Shown here: piece by piece, positions 1-5,796 of the stretch
Layout: each line of letters begins with the position of its first letter
Numbering within the stretch: the stretch's first letter is position 1
Notes under the pieces: generated by a model
Told to the model about the DNA's origin: nothing
The model's database searches: none
The model's input: the letters and a program-made list of their open reading frames with translations, nothing else
Made by a program: the position numbers and the translations under genes
From: BNXB01 sp031548005
Lineage (GTDB): Bacteria; Bacteroidota; Bacteroidia; Bacteroidales; Azobacteroidaceae
DNA length: 5,796 nucleotides
Reading direction: 5' to 3'
NCBI GenBank assembly: GCA_031548005.1
Contig: JAVBRK010000074.1
Coordinates: 1 to 5,796, forward strand

Positions 1-408
1 GACCGGATGAAGGCGTTAAGGTTAGAAGACCGGGTGAAGTTTCTCGGACGCATCCCTTTGGAGCAATTGTCTGCTTATACTGCTTGTGCCGATGTAGGTA
101 TCAGTTTGTTAGAAAACAGGGGGCTTAATTATTATTATTCACTTCCAAACCGGATTTTTGATTTTATTCGAAAAAAAATTCTTATATTGGCAACCGATTT
201 CCCCGAGATTAATAAGATTGTTACTCGCTATAATGTCGGGAAGTTGATTGATGATTACGAGCCGGGCCATCTGGCGGATGTTATCCGTGATATGGCTGCC
301 GGAGGGAAAGATGAGGAGGGTTTCGCCAGGGCGAATGCGGAACTGACATGGGAGAACGAATCGGAAATATTGTTGACAATTATGGGTGAAGCAGCTCAAG
401 GGGGTTAA
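1..408 (+). CDS. Glycosyltransferase, GT4-like, C-terminal part (5' truncated by window edge)
   Basis: The reading frame is open from the first base and ends at TAA (406-408), giving 135 codons of a larger protein whose start lies upstream. The fragment resembles the C-terminal Rossmann domain of GT-B retaining glycosyltransferases: a KFLGR(I)P strand and turn (fragment residues 13-19), a helix, ADVGISLLEN (30-39), GLNYYYSLPNRIFDFI (41-56), then an ILATDFPEI segment (62-70) like the usual 'G-P-V-V-A-S-D-x-x-x-x-x-E-I' region, and a closing ELTWENES helix (114-121). The usual E-x7-E donor motif is not present as such; N50 and D54 of the NRIFDF segment sit about where the second acidic residue would fall. 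Such enzymes move a sugar from a nucleotide donor onto a growing surface glycan at the cytoplasmic face. The next gene, also a glycosyltransferase, starts 4 nt after the stop, which suggests one polysaccharide operon. Donor and acceptor are unknown. The in-frame ATG at 7 is internal and not a credible start. Confidence 0.82.
   Translation, partial: DRMKALRLEDRVKFLGRIPLEQLSAYTACADVGISLLENRGLNYYYSLPNRIFDFIRKKILILATDFPEINKIVTRYNVGKLIDDYEPGHLADVIRDMAAGGKDEEGFARANAELTWENESEILLTIMGEAAQGG
398..404 (+). promoter_or_regulatory. Ribosome binding site that decides the start of the second glycosyltransferase
   Basis: AAGGGGG lies 8 nt before the ATG at 413. The alternative in-frame ATG at 386 has no purine-rich site in front of it and would give a 23-nt overlap with the upstream gene. 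The site therefore favours 413. Confidence 0.5.
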
Positions 409-412
409 ATGT

Positions 413-1534
413 ATGGTATATCTGAACATAGTGTCGTTCAATATCCCTTTTCCGGCAAGCTATGGGGGAGTGATCGATGTCTTTTATAAGCTTAAAGCGT
501 TGCATGATTGTGGGGTAAAAATCATTTTACACACATTTGAGTATGGGCGGATGCATTCCGACGAGTTGAATGCTTATTGCGAAGAAGTTCATTACTACAA
601 GCGTCAGGTTGGGATCAATTCGCAGATGTCGAAGTTGCCTTATATTGTATACAGCAGGAAAAATAAGGATTTATTGACCAATCTGTTGAAAAACGATTAC
701 CCGGTACTTTTCGAGGGACTGCATACCTGCTATTACCTGAATCATCCGAAGTTGGAGAATCGCCTGAAGTTGGTCCGGGCGCATAATATAGAGCATGTGT
801 ATTATAAAGGCTTGTCTAAAAATTCGGATGCTCTTTTCCGAAAGCTCTATATGTTTATGGAATCGCAGCGGTTGAAAGTGTTTGAGCAAAAACTGAAATA
901 TGCTGATTTTATTTTACCGCTTTCTACTACGGAGGCCGGATATTTTCATCACGAATACGGGGATGAAAAGACCGTATTGGTGCCTCTTTTCCATCCGAAC
1001 GAACAGGTGGATATCAAAAAAGAATACAAATCTTATGTACTCTACCATGGGGATCTGAGTACTTCTGAGAATATCCGGACCGCCCATTTTCTGATGGAGA
1101 AGGTCGTTCGTAAAGACGAACGTATTCCCTGGATCTTTGCCGGGCTGAATCCTGATGAATCGATTTATAAAGCAGCTGCCGAATGTAAGAATCTGGAAAT
1201 CAAAGCGAATCTCAGTAGTCAGGAAATGAAAACTCTGGTTGGAGAGGCTTCGATCAACATTCTGTTTACCAACCAAGTGTCGGGAGTAAAGCTAAAGCTT
1301 GTCAATTCCTTATATAATGGCCATTACTGCCTGGCTAATAAGAAAATGCTGGACGGATCGGGCCTGGACGGATTGTGTGTGCCGGTTTCCGACCAGCCGG
1401 TAAAATTGCTGGAACAAATCCGGGAGCACCTGTATAAAGATTTTCCGGAATCGGAAATTTCCGAACGAAGGTTTCTGCTTGGTAAGATGTATGATAATGA
1501 AAAGAATGCAAAAAAAATCATCGATTTATTATAG
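413..1534 (+). CDS. Glycosyltransferase, GT4/GT-B-like, probable surface polysaccharide synthesis
   Basis: A complete 373-residue protein starting at 413; an ATG at 386 in the same frame would add nine residues (MKQLKGVKC) but has no ribosome binding site. The N-terminus reads LNIVSFNIPFPASYGGV (4-20), the first strand and glycine-rich loop of GT-B enzymes. RAHNIEHVYY (122-131) precedes an amphipathic stretch (about 140-168) ending in ADFILPLSTTEAGYF, a common 'sensed as other transferase' region before the hinge. The second domain begins near YVLYHGDLSTSEN (208-220), followed by WIFAGLNP (240-247), and a likely donor-site segment NQVSGVKLKLVNSLYNGHYCLANKKML (287-313) with GVKLKLVNSL in place of the usual E-x7-E. 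No signal peptide or membrane helix is seen, so it is probably cytosolic or membrane-associated. The pairing with the preceding transferase suggests a lipopolysaccharide, capsule or exopolysaccharide locus. The family-level call is firm; sugar, linkage and acceptor are not known. Confidence 0.78.
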   Translation: MVYLNIVSFNIPFPASYGGVIDVFYKLKALHDCGVKIILHTFEYGRMHSDELNAYCEEVHYYKRQVGINSQMSKLPYIVYSRKNKDLLTNLLKNDYPVLFEGLHTCYYLNHPKLENRLKLVRAHNIEHVYYKGLSKNSDALFRKLYMFMESQRLKVFEQKLKYADFILPLSTTEAGYFHHEYGDEKTVLVPLFHPNEQVDIKKEYKSYVLYHGDLSTSENIRTAHFLMEKVVRKDERIPWIFAGLNPDESIYKAAAECKNLEIKANLSSQEMKTLVGEASINILFTNQVSGVKLKLVNSLYNGHYCLANKKMLDGSGLDGLCVPVSDQPVKLLEQIREHLYKDFPESEISERRFLLGKMYDNEKNAKKIIDLL

Positions 1535-1539
1535 GTTTG

Positions 1540-1560
1540 ATAAAAATAGGTTATTTTTGT
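1540..1560. repeat. AT-only perfect inverted repeat in the gap before pyrB
   Basis: AAAAATA (1542-1548) and TATTTTT (1552-1558) are exact reverse complements separated by GGT. An A-T pair at 1540/1560 and a possible U-G pair at 1541/1559 extend it to nine pairs in RNA. The repeat fills much of the 43-bp gap between the glycosyltransferase stop and pyrB. It could be a weak hairpin or a protein-binding site; having no G-C pairs in the stem, it would be a poor intrinsic terminator. A chance origin in AT-rich DNA is also possible. Confidence 0.5.
1552..1559 (+). promoter_or_regulatory. Possible Bacteroidota -7 promoter element before pyrB
   Basis: TATTTTTG matches all six fixed positions of the Bacteroidales -7 consensus TAnnTTTG. 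The nearest upstream TTTG (1536-1539) is only 12 bp away, shorter than the roughly 19-21 bp usual for the -33 box, so a complete promoter is not seen. A start site just downstream would leave a very short leader containing the pyrB ribosome binding site. The motif also forms one arm of the inverted repeat, so the match may be fortuitous. Confidence 0.25.
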
Positions 1561-1569
1561 AGGAAAAGG
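1561..1569 (+). promoter_or_regulatory. Ribosome binding site of pyrB
   Basis: The purine stretch AGGAAAAGG ends 8 nt before the ATG at 1578. It supports that ATG; the ATG at 1573 is in another frame. Confidence 0.5.
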
Positions 1570-1577
1570 TATATGGT

Positions 1578-2492
1578 ATGAATCGAAAAAGTTTAGTGTC
1601 TATTGTCGACTATTCGAAAGAAGATATTCTTCGTTTAATCTCGATTGCTGAAGTTTTTGAAAAAGATCCGAACCGGAGGCTGTTGGAAGGGAAAGTTTGC
1701 GCGACCCTTTTTTTTGAGCCATCTACACGCACCCGCCTGAGTTTTGAGACTGCTGTAAATCGTATGGGAGGCCGTATTATTGGTTTTTCGGATGCAGCAA
1801 CTACCAGTTCTTCGAAGGGGGAGACGCTCAAAGACACCATCATGATGGTCAGCAATTACGCCGATCTGATCATTATGCGGCATTACCTGGAAGGGGCGGC
1901 CCGGTATGCATCGGAAGTGACCGGTATCCCGGTGATCAATGCCGGAGACGGGGCGAACCAACACCCTTCTCAAACGATGCTGGATATTTATTCCATCTAT
2001 AAAACGCAGGGGCGGCTCGATAATTTGCAGATTACCATGGTGGGCGACCTTAAGTATGGCCGGACCGTGCATTCGCTCATTAACGGAATGTCTCATTTCA
2101 ATCCGACTTTTCATTTTGTGGCCCCCGAGGAGTTGAAAATACCGGAATTGTATAAAAATTTCTGCGATGGAAAAGGAATCCGGTACCATGAATATACCGA
2201 TTTTTCGGAAGACGTGATCAATCGATCGGATATCATTTACATGACCCGTGTGCAGCGTGAGCGCTTTACCGACCTGATAGAATATGAAAAGGTAAAAAAT
2301 ATATACATTCTGCGAAACAGCATGTTGTCGGGCAGCAAAGAAAATTTGCGCATTTTGCATCCGCTGCCCCGTGTCAATGAAATAGCATACGATGTAGATA
2401 ATAATCCGAAAGCTTACTACATTGAACAGGCCCGTAACGGTGTATTTGCGCGCCAGGCGATTATCTGTGATGTATTGGGTATAAAAGTTTGA
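1578..2492 (+). CDS. pyrB: Aspartate carbamoyltransferase catalytic chain
   Basis: PyrB joins carbamoyl phosphate and L-aspartate to give N-carbamoyl-L-aspartate and phosphate, the committed step of de novo pyrimidine synthesis in the cytosol. The 304-residue protein is full length for the family (E. coli chain about 310). Ligand-binding elements are intact: carbamoyl-phosphate motif FEPSTRTR (46-53), the flexible loop SSSKGET (77-83) with the expected Ser77 and Lys80, MRH (100-102), HPSQT (129-133), DLKYGR (157-162), aspartate-site residues in TRVQ (223-226), and HPLPR (261-265). Relative to E. coli the loop is one residue shorter, a common variant. The start at 1578 is supported by AGGAAAAGG upstream and by N-terminal alignment. 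pyrI follows after 19 nt, so the chain should assemble as a class B holoenzyme (two catalytic trimers, three regulatory dimers). No pyrimidine-sensing attenuator is visible in the 43 bp upstream. It may instead be transcribed from further upstream, through the glycosyltransferase genes. Confidence 0.98.
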   Translation: MNRKSLVSIVDYSKEDILRLISIAEVFEKDPNRRLLEGKVCATLFFEPSTRTRLSFETAVNRMGGRIIGFSDAATTSSSKGETLKDTIMMVSNYADLIIMRHYLEGAARYASEVTGIPVINAGDGANQHPSQTMLDIYSIYKTQGRLDNLQITMVGDLKYGRTVHSLINGMSHFNPTFHFVAPEELKIPELYKNFCDGKGIRYHEYTDFSEDVINRSDIIYMTRVQRERFTDLIEYEKVKNIYILRNSMLSGSKENLRILHPLPRVNEIAYDVDNNPKAYYIEQARNGVFARQAIICDVLGIKV

Positions 2493-2511
2493 TTTTAACC
2501 GGAATTTACAC

Positions 2512-2967
2512 ATGGGAAAAAAAGAATTACAGGTGGCTGCACTGGAGAACGGCACCGCAATCGACCATATTCCTTCCGATCACCTTTTTAAGGTCGTTTC
2601 GCTCCTGGGAATTGAGAATCTGAGAACCAGAGTGACGATTGGTTACAATCTGGATAGTAAGAAAATGGAGAAAAAAGGAATTATAAAAATCTCGGATAAA
2701 TTTTTCGAGCAGGATGAAATCAATCGTATTTCACTGATCGCACCTACCGTTAAATTGAACATCATCCGGGACTATGAGGTCGTGGAGAAGAAACAGGTTT
2801 CTCTTCCCGACGAAATAAAAGGGATTGTCCGCTGTAATAATCCGAAATGCATTACCAACAATGAACCGATGCAGACCTATTTCTGGGTGATCGATAAGGA
2901 GCATGTTACGTTGAAGTGCCACTATTGTGACATGAAAACCAGAAAAGAAGATATCGAATTGTTATGA
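2512..2967 (+). CDS. pyrI: Aspartate carbamoyltransferase regulatory chain
   Basis: PyrI binds nucleotide effectors and joins catalytic trimers into the allosteric dodecamer. The 151 residues match the family length (E. coli about 153). The N-terminal allosteric domain shows LQVAALENGTAIDHIP (6-21), including Asp18 and His19 that align with the nucleotide-binding Asp19 and His20 of the E. coli chain. Lys59 (GIIKI) and Lys93 (VVEKK) align with its Lys60 and Lys94, and Asn83 and Tyr88 also align. E. coli Lys6 appears to be Glu5 here. The C-terminal zinc domain has all four cysteines, Cys108 and Cys113 (CNNPKC) and Cys136 and Cys139 (CHYC), which make the contact with PyrB. The start is the first ATG after pyrB; the ribosome site is weak (CCGGA at 2499-2503). 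Its TGA stop overlaps the ATG of the next gene. The response to ATP, CTP or UTP cannot be predicted from sequence. Confidence 0.97.
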   Translation: MGKKELQVAALENGTAIDHIPSDHLFKVVSLLGIENLRTRVTIGYNLDSKKMEKKGIIKISDKFFEQDEINRISLIAPTVKLNIIRDYEVVEKKQVSLPDEIKGIVRCNNPKCITNNEPMQTYFWVIDKEHVTLKCHYCDMKTRKEDIELL

Positions 2968-3533
2968 AGGTGGATTGGAAGCCCGGTACGATGATTTATC
3001 CGCTTCCTGCAATTCTGGTGAGTTGCGGCAATGAAGCGAGCGAATATAATCTGATTACAGTCGGTTGGACGGGTACGATTTGTTCCAATCCCCCGATGTG
3101 CTATATTTCCGTGCGCCCTGAAAGACATTCTTACGAGATTATCAAAAAGAATATGGAGTACGTCATGAATCTAACCAATAGAGAAATGGCATACGCGACT
3201 GATTGGTGTGGAGTACGATCCGGGCGGGAGTTTAATAAGTTTGAGGAAATGAAACTGACTCCCGGAAAGGCGGGAGTGGTAGGGGCTCCCATCATCGAAG
3301 AAGCTCCGTTGAGCATCGAATGCCGGGTAAAAGATATCATGTCACTGGGGAGCCACGATATGTTTATTTCGGAGGTAGTGAATGTGTTGGCCGACGATCG
3401 TTATTTAGACCCAGAAACAGGTACATTTGATATGCAAAAAGCTGATTTGCTGGCTTATTCTCATGGTAAATATTTTACGCTGGGCGATTTTATCGGAAAA
3501 TTCGGCTGGAGCGTTCAGAAAAAGAAAAAATAA
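2964..3533 (+). CDS. Flavin reductase-like FMN-binding protein (flavoredoxin type)
   Basis: The 189-residue protein fits the flavin reductase-like domain (split-barrel FMN-binding fold, flavoredoxin group). Family signatures in order are NLITVGWTG (29-37), CYISVRPERHSYEII (46-60), the YVMNLTNREM strand (66-75), GVRSGREFNKF (83-93), APLSIECRV (114-122), GSHDMFISEVVNV (129-141) and YSHGKYFTLG (165-174). Members bind FMN non-covalently and reduce flavins or pass electrons; the partner and substrate here are unknown. There is no signal peptide, so it should be cytosolic. The ATG shares ATGA with the pyrI stop, strongly suggesting translational coupling within a pyrB-pyrI-flavoprotein operon. A dihydroorotate dehydrogenase-related role is tempting, but nothing in the sequence shows it. 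The C-terminus ends in a lysine run (KKKK), encoded by an A-rich stretch. Recollection suggests this three-gene order recurs in Bacteroidales, but this was not checked. Confidence 0.9.
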   Translation: MKVDWKPGTMIYPLPAILVSCGNEASEYNLITVGWTGTICSNPPMCYISVRPERHSYEIIKKNMEYVMNLTNREMAYATDWCGVRSGREFNKFEEMKLTPGKAGVVGAPIIEEAPLSIECRVKDIMSLGSHDMFISEVVNVLADDRYLDPETGTFDMQKADLLAYSHGKYFTLGDFIGKFGWSVQKKKK

Positions 3534-3624
3534 ACACGCTTTCTCTTTCATAAAAGGAGCTTTATTCTCTTTAATATTACTTTGTTCTTTCACGTTTTTT
3601 TATTTATAATTAAAACACTCTATT
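3534..3624 (+). promoter_or_regulatory. AT-rich intergenic region with weak promoter candidate for the SusC-like gene
   Basis: This 91-bp gap is strongly AT-rich and pyrimidine-biased on the + strand (TTCTCTTT and TTCTTTC runs, T7 at 3595-3601). TTACTTTG (3577-3584) matches five of six fixed positions of the Bacteroidales TAnnTTTG element and would give a leader of about 35 nt, but no TTTG box sits at the proper distance upstream. A TATAAT (3605-3610) also occurs, although that hexamer is not the usual Bacteroidota promoter. The sequence just before the ATG has no Shine-Dalgarno site, only an A/T-rich stretch, common in this phylum. An A/T-rich imperfect pairing between 3518-3527 and 3540-3549 (nine of ten pairs) spans the flavoprotein stop, but lacks a following T run, so I do not call a terminator. 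Confidence 0.3.
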
Positions 3625-5796
3625 ATGATTAAAATCAGTCAATTAATTAAATTTTCGCTTGTTCTGGCAGCATTGTACCCATGTGGTATGGTGTACTCGT
3701 CGGATAAGTCTGGAGCAATTCAAGCCCAGGCTCCTTCGAAGCAGGGAGAATTAAAAGGGCAGGTACTGGATGAATTCGGACCCATAACAGGGGCTTCTGT
3801 TTTCATTAAGGGAACAAGTAGAGGAACTTCTACGGATACCGATGGGAGATTTTCTATTGAAATAAAACCGGGAGAGGTCCTGATGGTGCAATATCTGGGG
3901 TATGTAACAGAAGAGATCACGTACAAAGGAGAGCCTTCTGTAACTATCAGGATGAAGGAAGACAACCTGATGCTGGAAGAAGTGGTTGTGGTAGGCTATG
4001 GAATTCAGCAAAAAGTAAACCTCTCGGGAGCTGTATCGCAATTGGATGGCAAAGCGCTTGCAAGCCGGCCGATATCGAATGTCTCTTCTGGAATTCAGGG
4101 TACGATGCCTGGGGTGACAGTAACTTCGGGACAGGGACGCCCGGGGCAGGACGGAAGTACCATCCGCATTCGCGGGGTAGGGACATTAAACTCGGCAAAT
4201 CCGTATATCCTGATCGATGGTATCGAAAGCGGTTCCATGAACCAGATCGATCCGAACGATATTGAAAGCATTTCTGTTCTGAAAGATGCCTCATCGGCTG
4301 CTATCTATGGCTCTAAAGCTTCAAACGGGGTCATATTGATCACTACTAAGAGAGGAAAGTCCGGAAAGCCCCGTGTCTCTTATAACGGCTATATCGGTAT
4401 TTCAAATCCGACAGCGATGATCGACCGGATGGGTTCGCTCGACTATGCCACATTGTACAATAAAGCTTTGGTTGAAAACGGTAAATCGCCCCGCTTTTCG
4501 GATGATGATATTCAGAAGTTCAGGGACGGTACGGATCCTTATGGCCATCCCGACACCGATTGGTACGACCTGGCCTATCAAAGCGGGATTCAGCATCAGG
4601 ATAATATCAGCATCAGTGGAGGATCTGAAAACGTTTCGTACATGACATCAGTTGGATATCTTTACCAAACGGGTATTCTTCCGAATTCCAACCGGCAGCA
4701 GTTCAATGGACGTACGAACTTAGATGTAAAACTTTCTAAGAAATTCACAGTGCGAACAAGTCTGGCCTATATAAAAAATGATTACAAAGACCCGAACAGC
4801 AGTTATGCCGGGGGAAGTTCGGACCAGATCGTGAGGCAGTTGAATATTATCGCGCCCTGGATACCGAACCGGAATGAGGATGGTTCGTACGGGACTATTT
4901 CGGACGGAAATCCGATTTCCTGGCTGGATCTGGATCAGACAGTGGATCGTTATAATGATAATTTTACCGGGATCCTGGCGGCCGACTATGAAATTATTCC
5001 AGGCTTGAAGGCTACTTTACAGGGAGCTTATGTGAAGAATAGTCAGCATTATAAGGCGTTTCAGAAATTTATTCAGTATAATCCGAATAAGGCTTCCGAA
5101 CCCAACAGGTTGGACGAACGGTTTTATTTCTGGGACCGGACTAATTTCGATGCTTTGTTGAATTATGAAAAGGGCATTGGAAAACATAACCTGAAAGGAC
5201 TGTTGGGATGGCATACGGAAAAGTACAATTATAGCTACAACAAGATGTACCGTGAAAAATTCCCGAACAACGACCTGACGGATATGAATGCCGGAGATCC
5301 GTCTACTCAAAAAAATGAAGGACTGACACGGGAACTGGCCATGGTTTCCTGGTTCGGCCGGATCAATTATGACTATGCTGGTAAATATCTGCTGGAAGCT
5401 AATTTTCGAGCTGATGCTTCTTCCCGTTTTGCAAAAGATAATCGTTGGGGATATTTCCCTTCTTTTTCCGGAGCCTGGCGTTTAACAGAAGAGGAGTTTA
5501 TGGACGGGACCAAAAACTGGCTGGATAATCTCAAAATCAGGGCTTCATGGGGGTTGCTCGGTAATCAGGATGCCCTGAGCGGCACGGGGGAAAATCAGGA
5601 TGATTATTATCCCTGGATGAATACTTACAACCTGGACGGATCTTATCCGTTCGGAGGATCCTTGTATGCCGGTTATTATCAGAAAGGTTACCGGATCCCA
5701 ACGATCTCCTGGGAGAAAGCCCGGACCTATGGGTTTGGTTTGGATGCTATGCTGTTTGGTAAATTAAGCGCCTCGATAGATTATTACGATCGTAAA
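3625..5796 (+). CDS. SusC/RagA-family TonB-linked outer-membrane transporter (3' truncated by window edge)
   Basis: The frame stays open from ATG 3625 to the last base (724 codons); family members are usually about 1,000 residues or more, so roughly the last third is missing. These proteins form the barrel of SusCD-type complexes, importing glycans, peptides or other nutrients across the outer membrane using TonB energy. In order: a hydrophobic signal sequence (about 8-25, cleavage uncertain), a carboxypeptidase regulatory-like domain (about 41-112, with GASVFIKGT and DGRFSIEI), a TonB box EEVVVVGYG (118-126), and a plug domain with IRIRGVGTLN (180-189), YILIDG (194-199) and IESISVLKDASSAAIYGSKA (213-232). 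Barrel strands follow, including the typical SRFAKDNRWGYFPSFSGAWR (600-619). Cys20 does not sit in a good lipobox (LYPC). The start is the only ATG that retains the signal sequence. A SusD-like lipoprotein gene is expected next. No sigma/anti-sigma or hybrid regulator precedes it, so regulation and substrate are unknown. Confidence 0.95.
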   Translation, partial: MIKISQLIKFSLVLAALYPCGMVYSSDKSGAIQAQAPSKQGELKGQVLDEFGPITGASVFIKGTSRGTSTDTDGRFSIEIKPGEVLMVQYLGYVTEEITYKGEPSVTIRMKEDNLMLEEVVVVGYGIQQKVNLSGAVSQLDGKALASRPISNVSSGIQGTMPGVTVTSGQGRPGQDGSTIRIRGVGTLNSANPYILIDGIESGSMNQIDPNDIESISVLKDASSAAIYGSKASNGVILITTKRGKSGKPRVSYNGYIGISNPTAMIDRMGSLDYATLYNKALVENGKSPRFSDDDIQKFRDGTDPYGHPDTDWYDLAYQSGIQHQDNISISGGSENVSYMTSVGYLYQTGILPNSNRQQFNGRTNLDVKLSKKFTVRTSLAYIKNDYKDPNSSYAGGSSDQIVRQLNIIAPWIPNRNEDGSYGTISDGNPISWLDLDQTVDRYNDNFTGILAADYEIIPGLKATLQGAYVKNSQHYKAFQKFIQYNPNKASEPNRLDERFYFWDRTNFDALLNYEKGIGKHNLKGLLGWHTEKYNYSYNKMYREKFPNNDLTDMNAGDPSTQKNEGLTRELAMVSWFGRINYDYAGKYLLEANFRADASSRFAKDNRWGYFPSFSGAWRLTEEEFMDGTKNWLDNLKIRASWGLLGNQDALSGTGENQDDYYPWMNTYNLDGSYPFGGSLYAGYYQKGYRIPTISWEKARTYGFGLDAMLFGKLSASIDYYDRK

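Noticed and set aside
1635..2555. Long open frame (306 codons) on the - strand opposite pyrB
   Set aside because: It lies almost entirely antisense to an unmistakable pyrB with intact catalytic motifs. Its translation shows no recognisable domain, and the open frame is explained by the codon use of pyrB.
3518..3549. Possible terminator hairpin at the end of the flavoprotein gene
   Set aside because: GAAAAAGAAA can pair with TTTCTCTTTC with one mismatch, but the stem is almost all A-T, the 12-nt loop is large and no T run follows. The T7 run at 3595-3601 is not preceded by a stable stem.
3427..3609. Small + strand frame (60 codons) running from the flavoprotein end into the intergenic gap
   Set aside because: Most of it overlaps the flavoprotein gene in another frame, and its hydrophobic tail comes from the T-rich intergenic DNA. 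There is no ribosome binding site before it.
3605..3610. TATAAT as a -10 box for the SusC-like gene
   Set aside because: Bacteroidota housekeeping promoters use TAnnTTTG rather than TATAAT, there is no matching TTGACA upstream, and such a start would leave a leader of under 15 nt. It is expected by chance in such AT-rich DNA.
3682..3686. Possible lipoprotein processing site at Cys20 of the SusC-like protein
   Set aside because: The residues before the cysteine are Leu-Tyr-Pro; proline at -1 does not fit a lipobox, and SusC-family barrels are not normally lipoproteins.
3720..4294. Three overlapping - strand open frames opposite the SusC-like gene
   Set aside because: The + strand frame carries the signal sequence, TonB box and plug motifs. 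The - strand products have no family features and overlap one another in different frames.

Overview
The window looks like a chromosomal segment from a member of the phylum Bacteroidota, most likely order Bacteroidales. The evidence is an N-terminal SusC/RagA-type TonB-dependent transporter with a carboxypeptidase-regulatory-like domain and a VVVVGYG TonB box, class B aspartate transcarbamoylase genes of Bacteroides type (pyrB followed by pyrI), AT-rich start regions with weak or absent Shine-Dalgarno sites, and a -7-like TAnnTTTG motif. The genus cannot be fixed from this sequence alone. All recognisable genes lie on the + strand.

Positions 1-1534 hold the end of a surface-glycan locus. The 3' part of a GT4-like glycosyltransferase gene, cut by the window edge, is followed 4 nt later by a complete 373-residue glycosyltransferase. 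Neither shows the textbook E-x7-E donor motif, although both have the overall fold signatures of retaining GT-B enzymes. A 43-bp gap with an AT-only perfect inverted repeat separates them from the next block.

Positions 1578-3533 hold a compact cluster: pyrB (catalytic chain of aspartate carbamoyltransferase), pyrI (its zinc-binding regulatory chain) and a flavin-reductase-like FMN protein whose ATG overlaps the pyrI stop codon (ATGA). PyrB and PyrI should together form the allosteric enzyme that makes carbamoyl-aspartate, the first committed step of pyrimidine synthesis. The flavoprotein is probably co-translated with PyrI, but its link to pyrimidine synthesis is unknown.

Positions 3534-3624 are an AT-rich intergenic region with no convincing terminator and a weak promoter candidate. 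From 3625 to the end an open frame encodes the first 724 residues of a SusC/RagA-family outer-membrane transporter that continues past the window. A SusD-type partner would be expected downstream but is not visible, so the substrate cannot be named.

I found no RNA gene, mobile element, CRISPR array or clearly new system. The content is largely ordinary Bacteroidales genome. The more unusual points are the flavoprotein coupled to pyrI, the inverted repeat before pyrB and the atypical glycosyltransferase donor-site regions.
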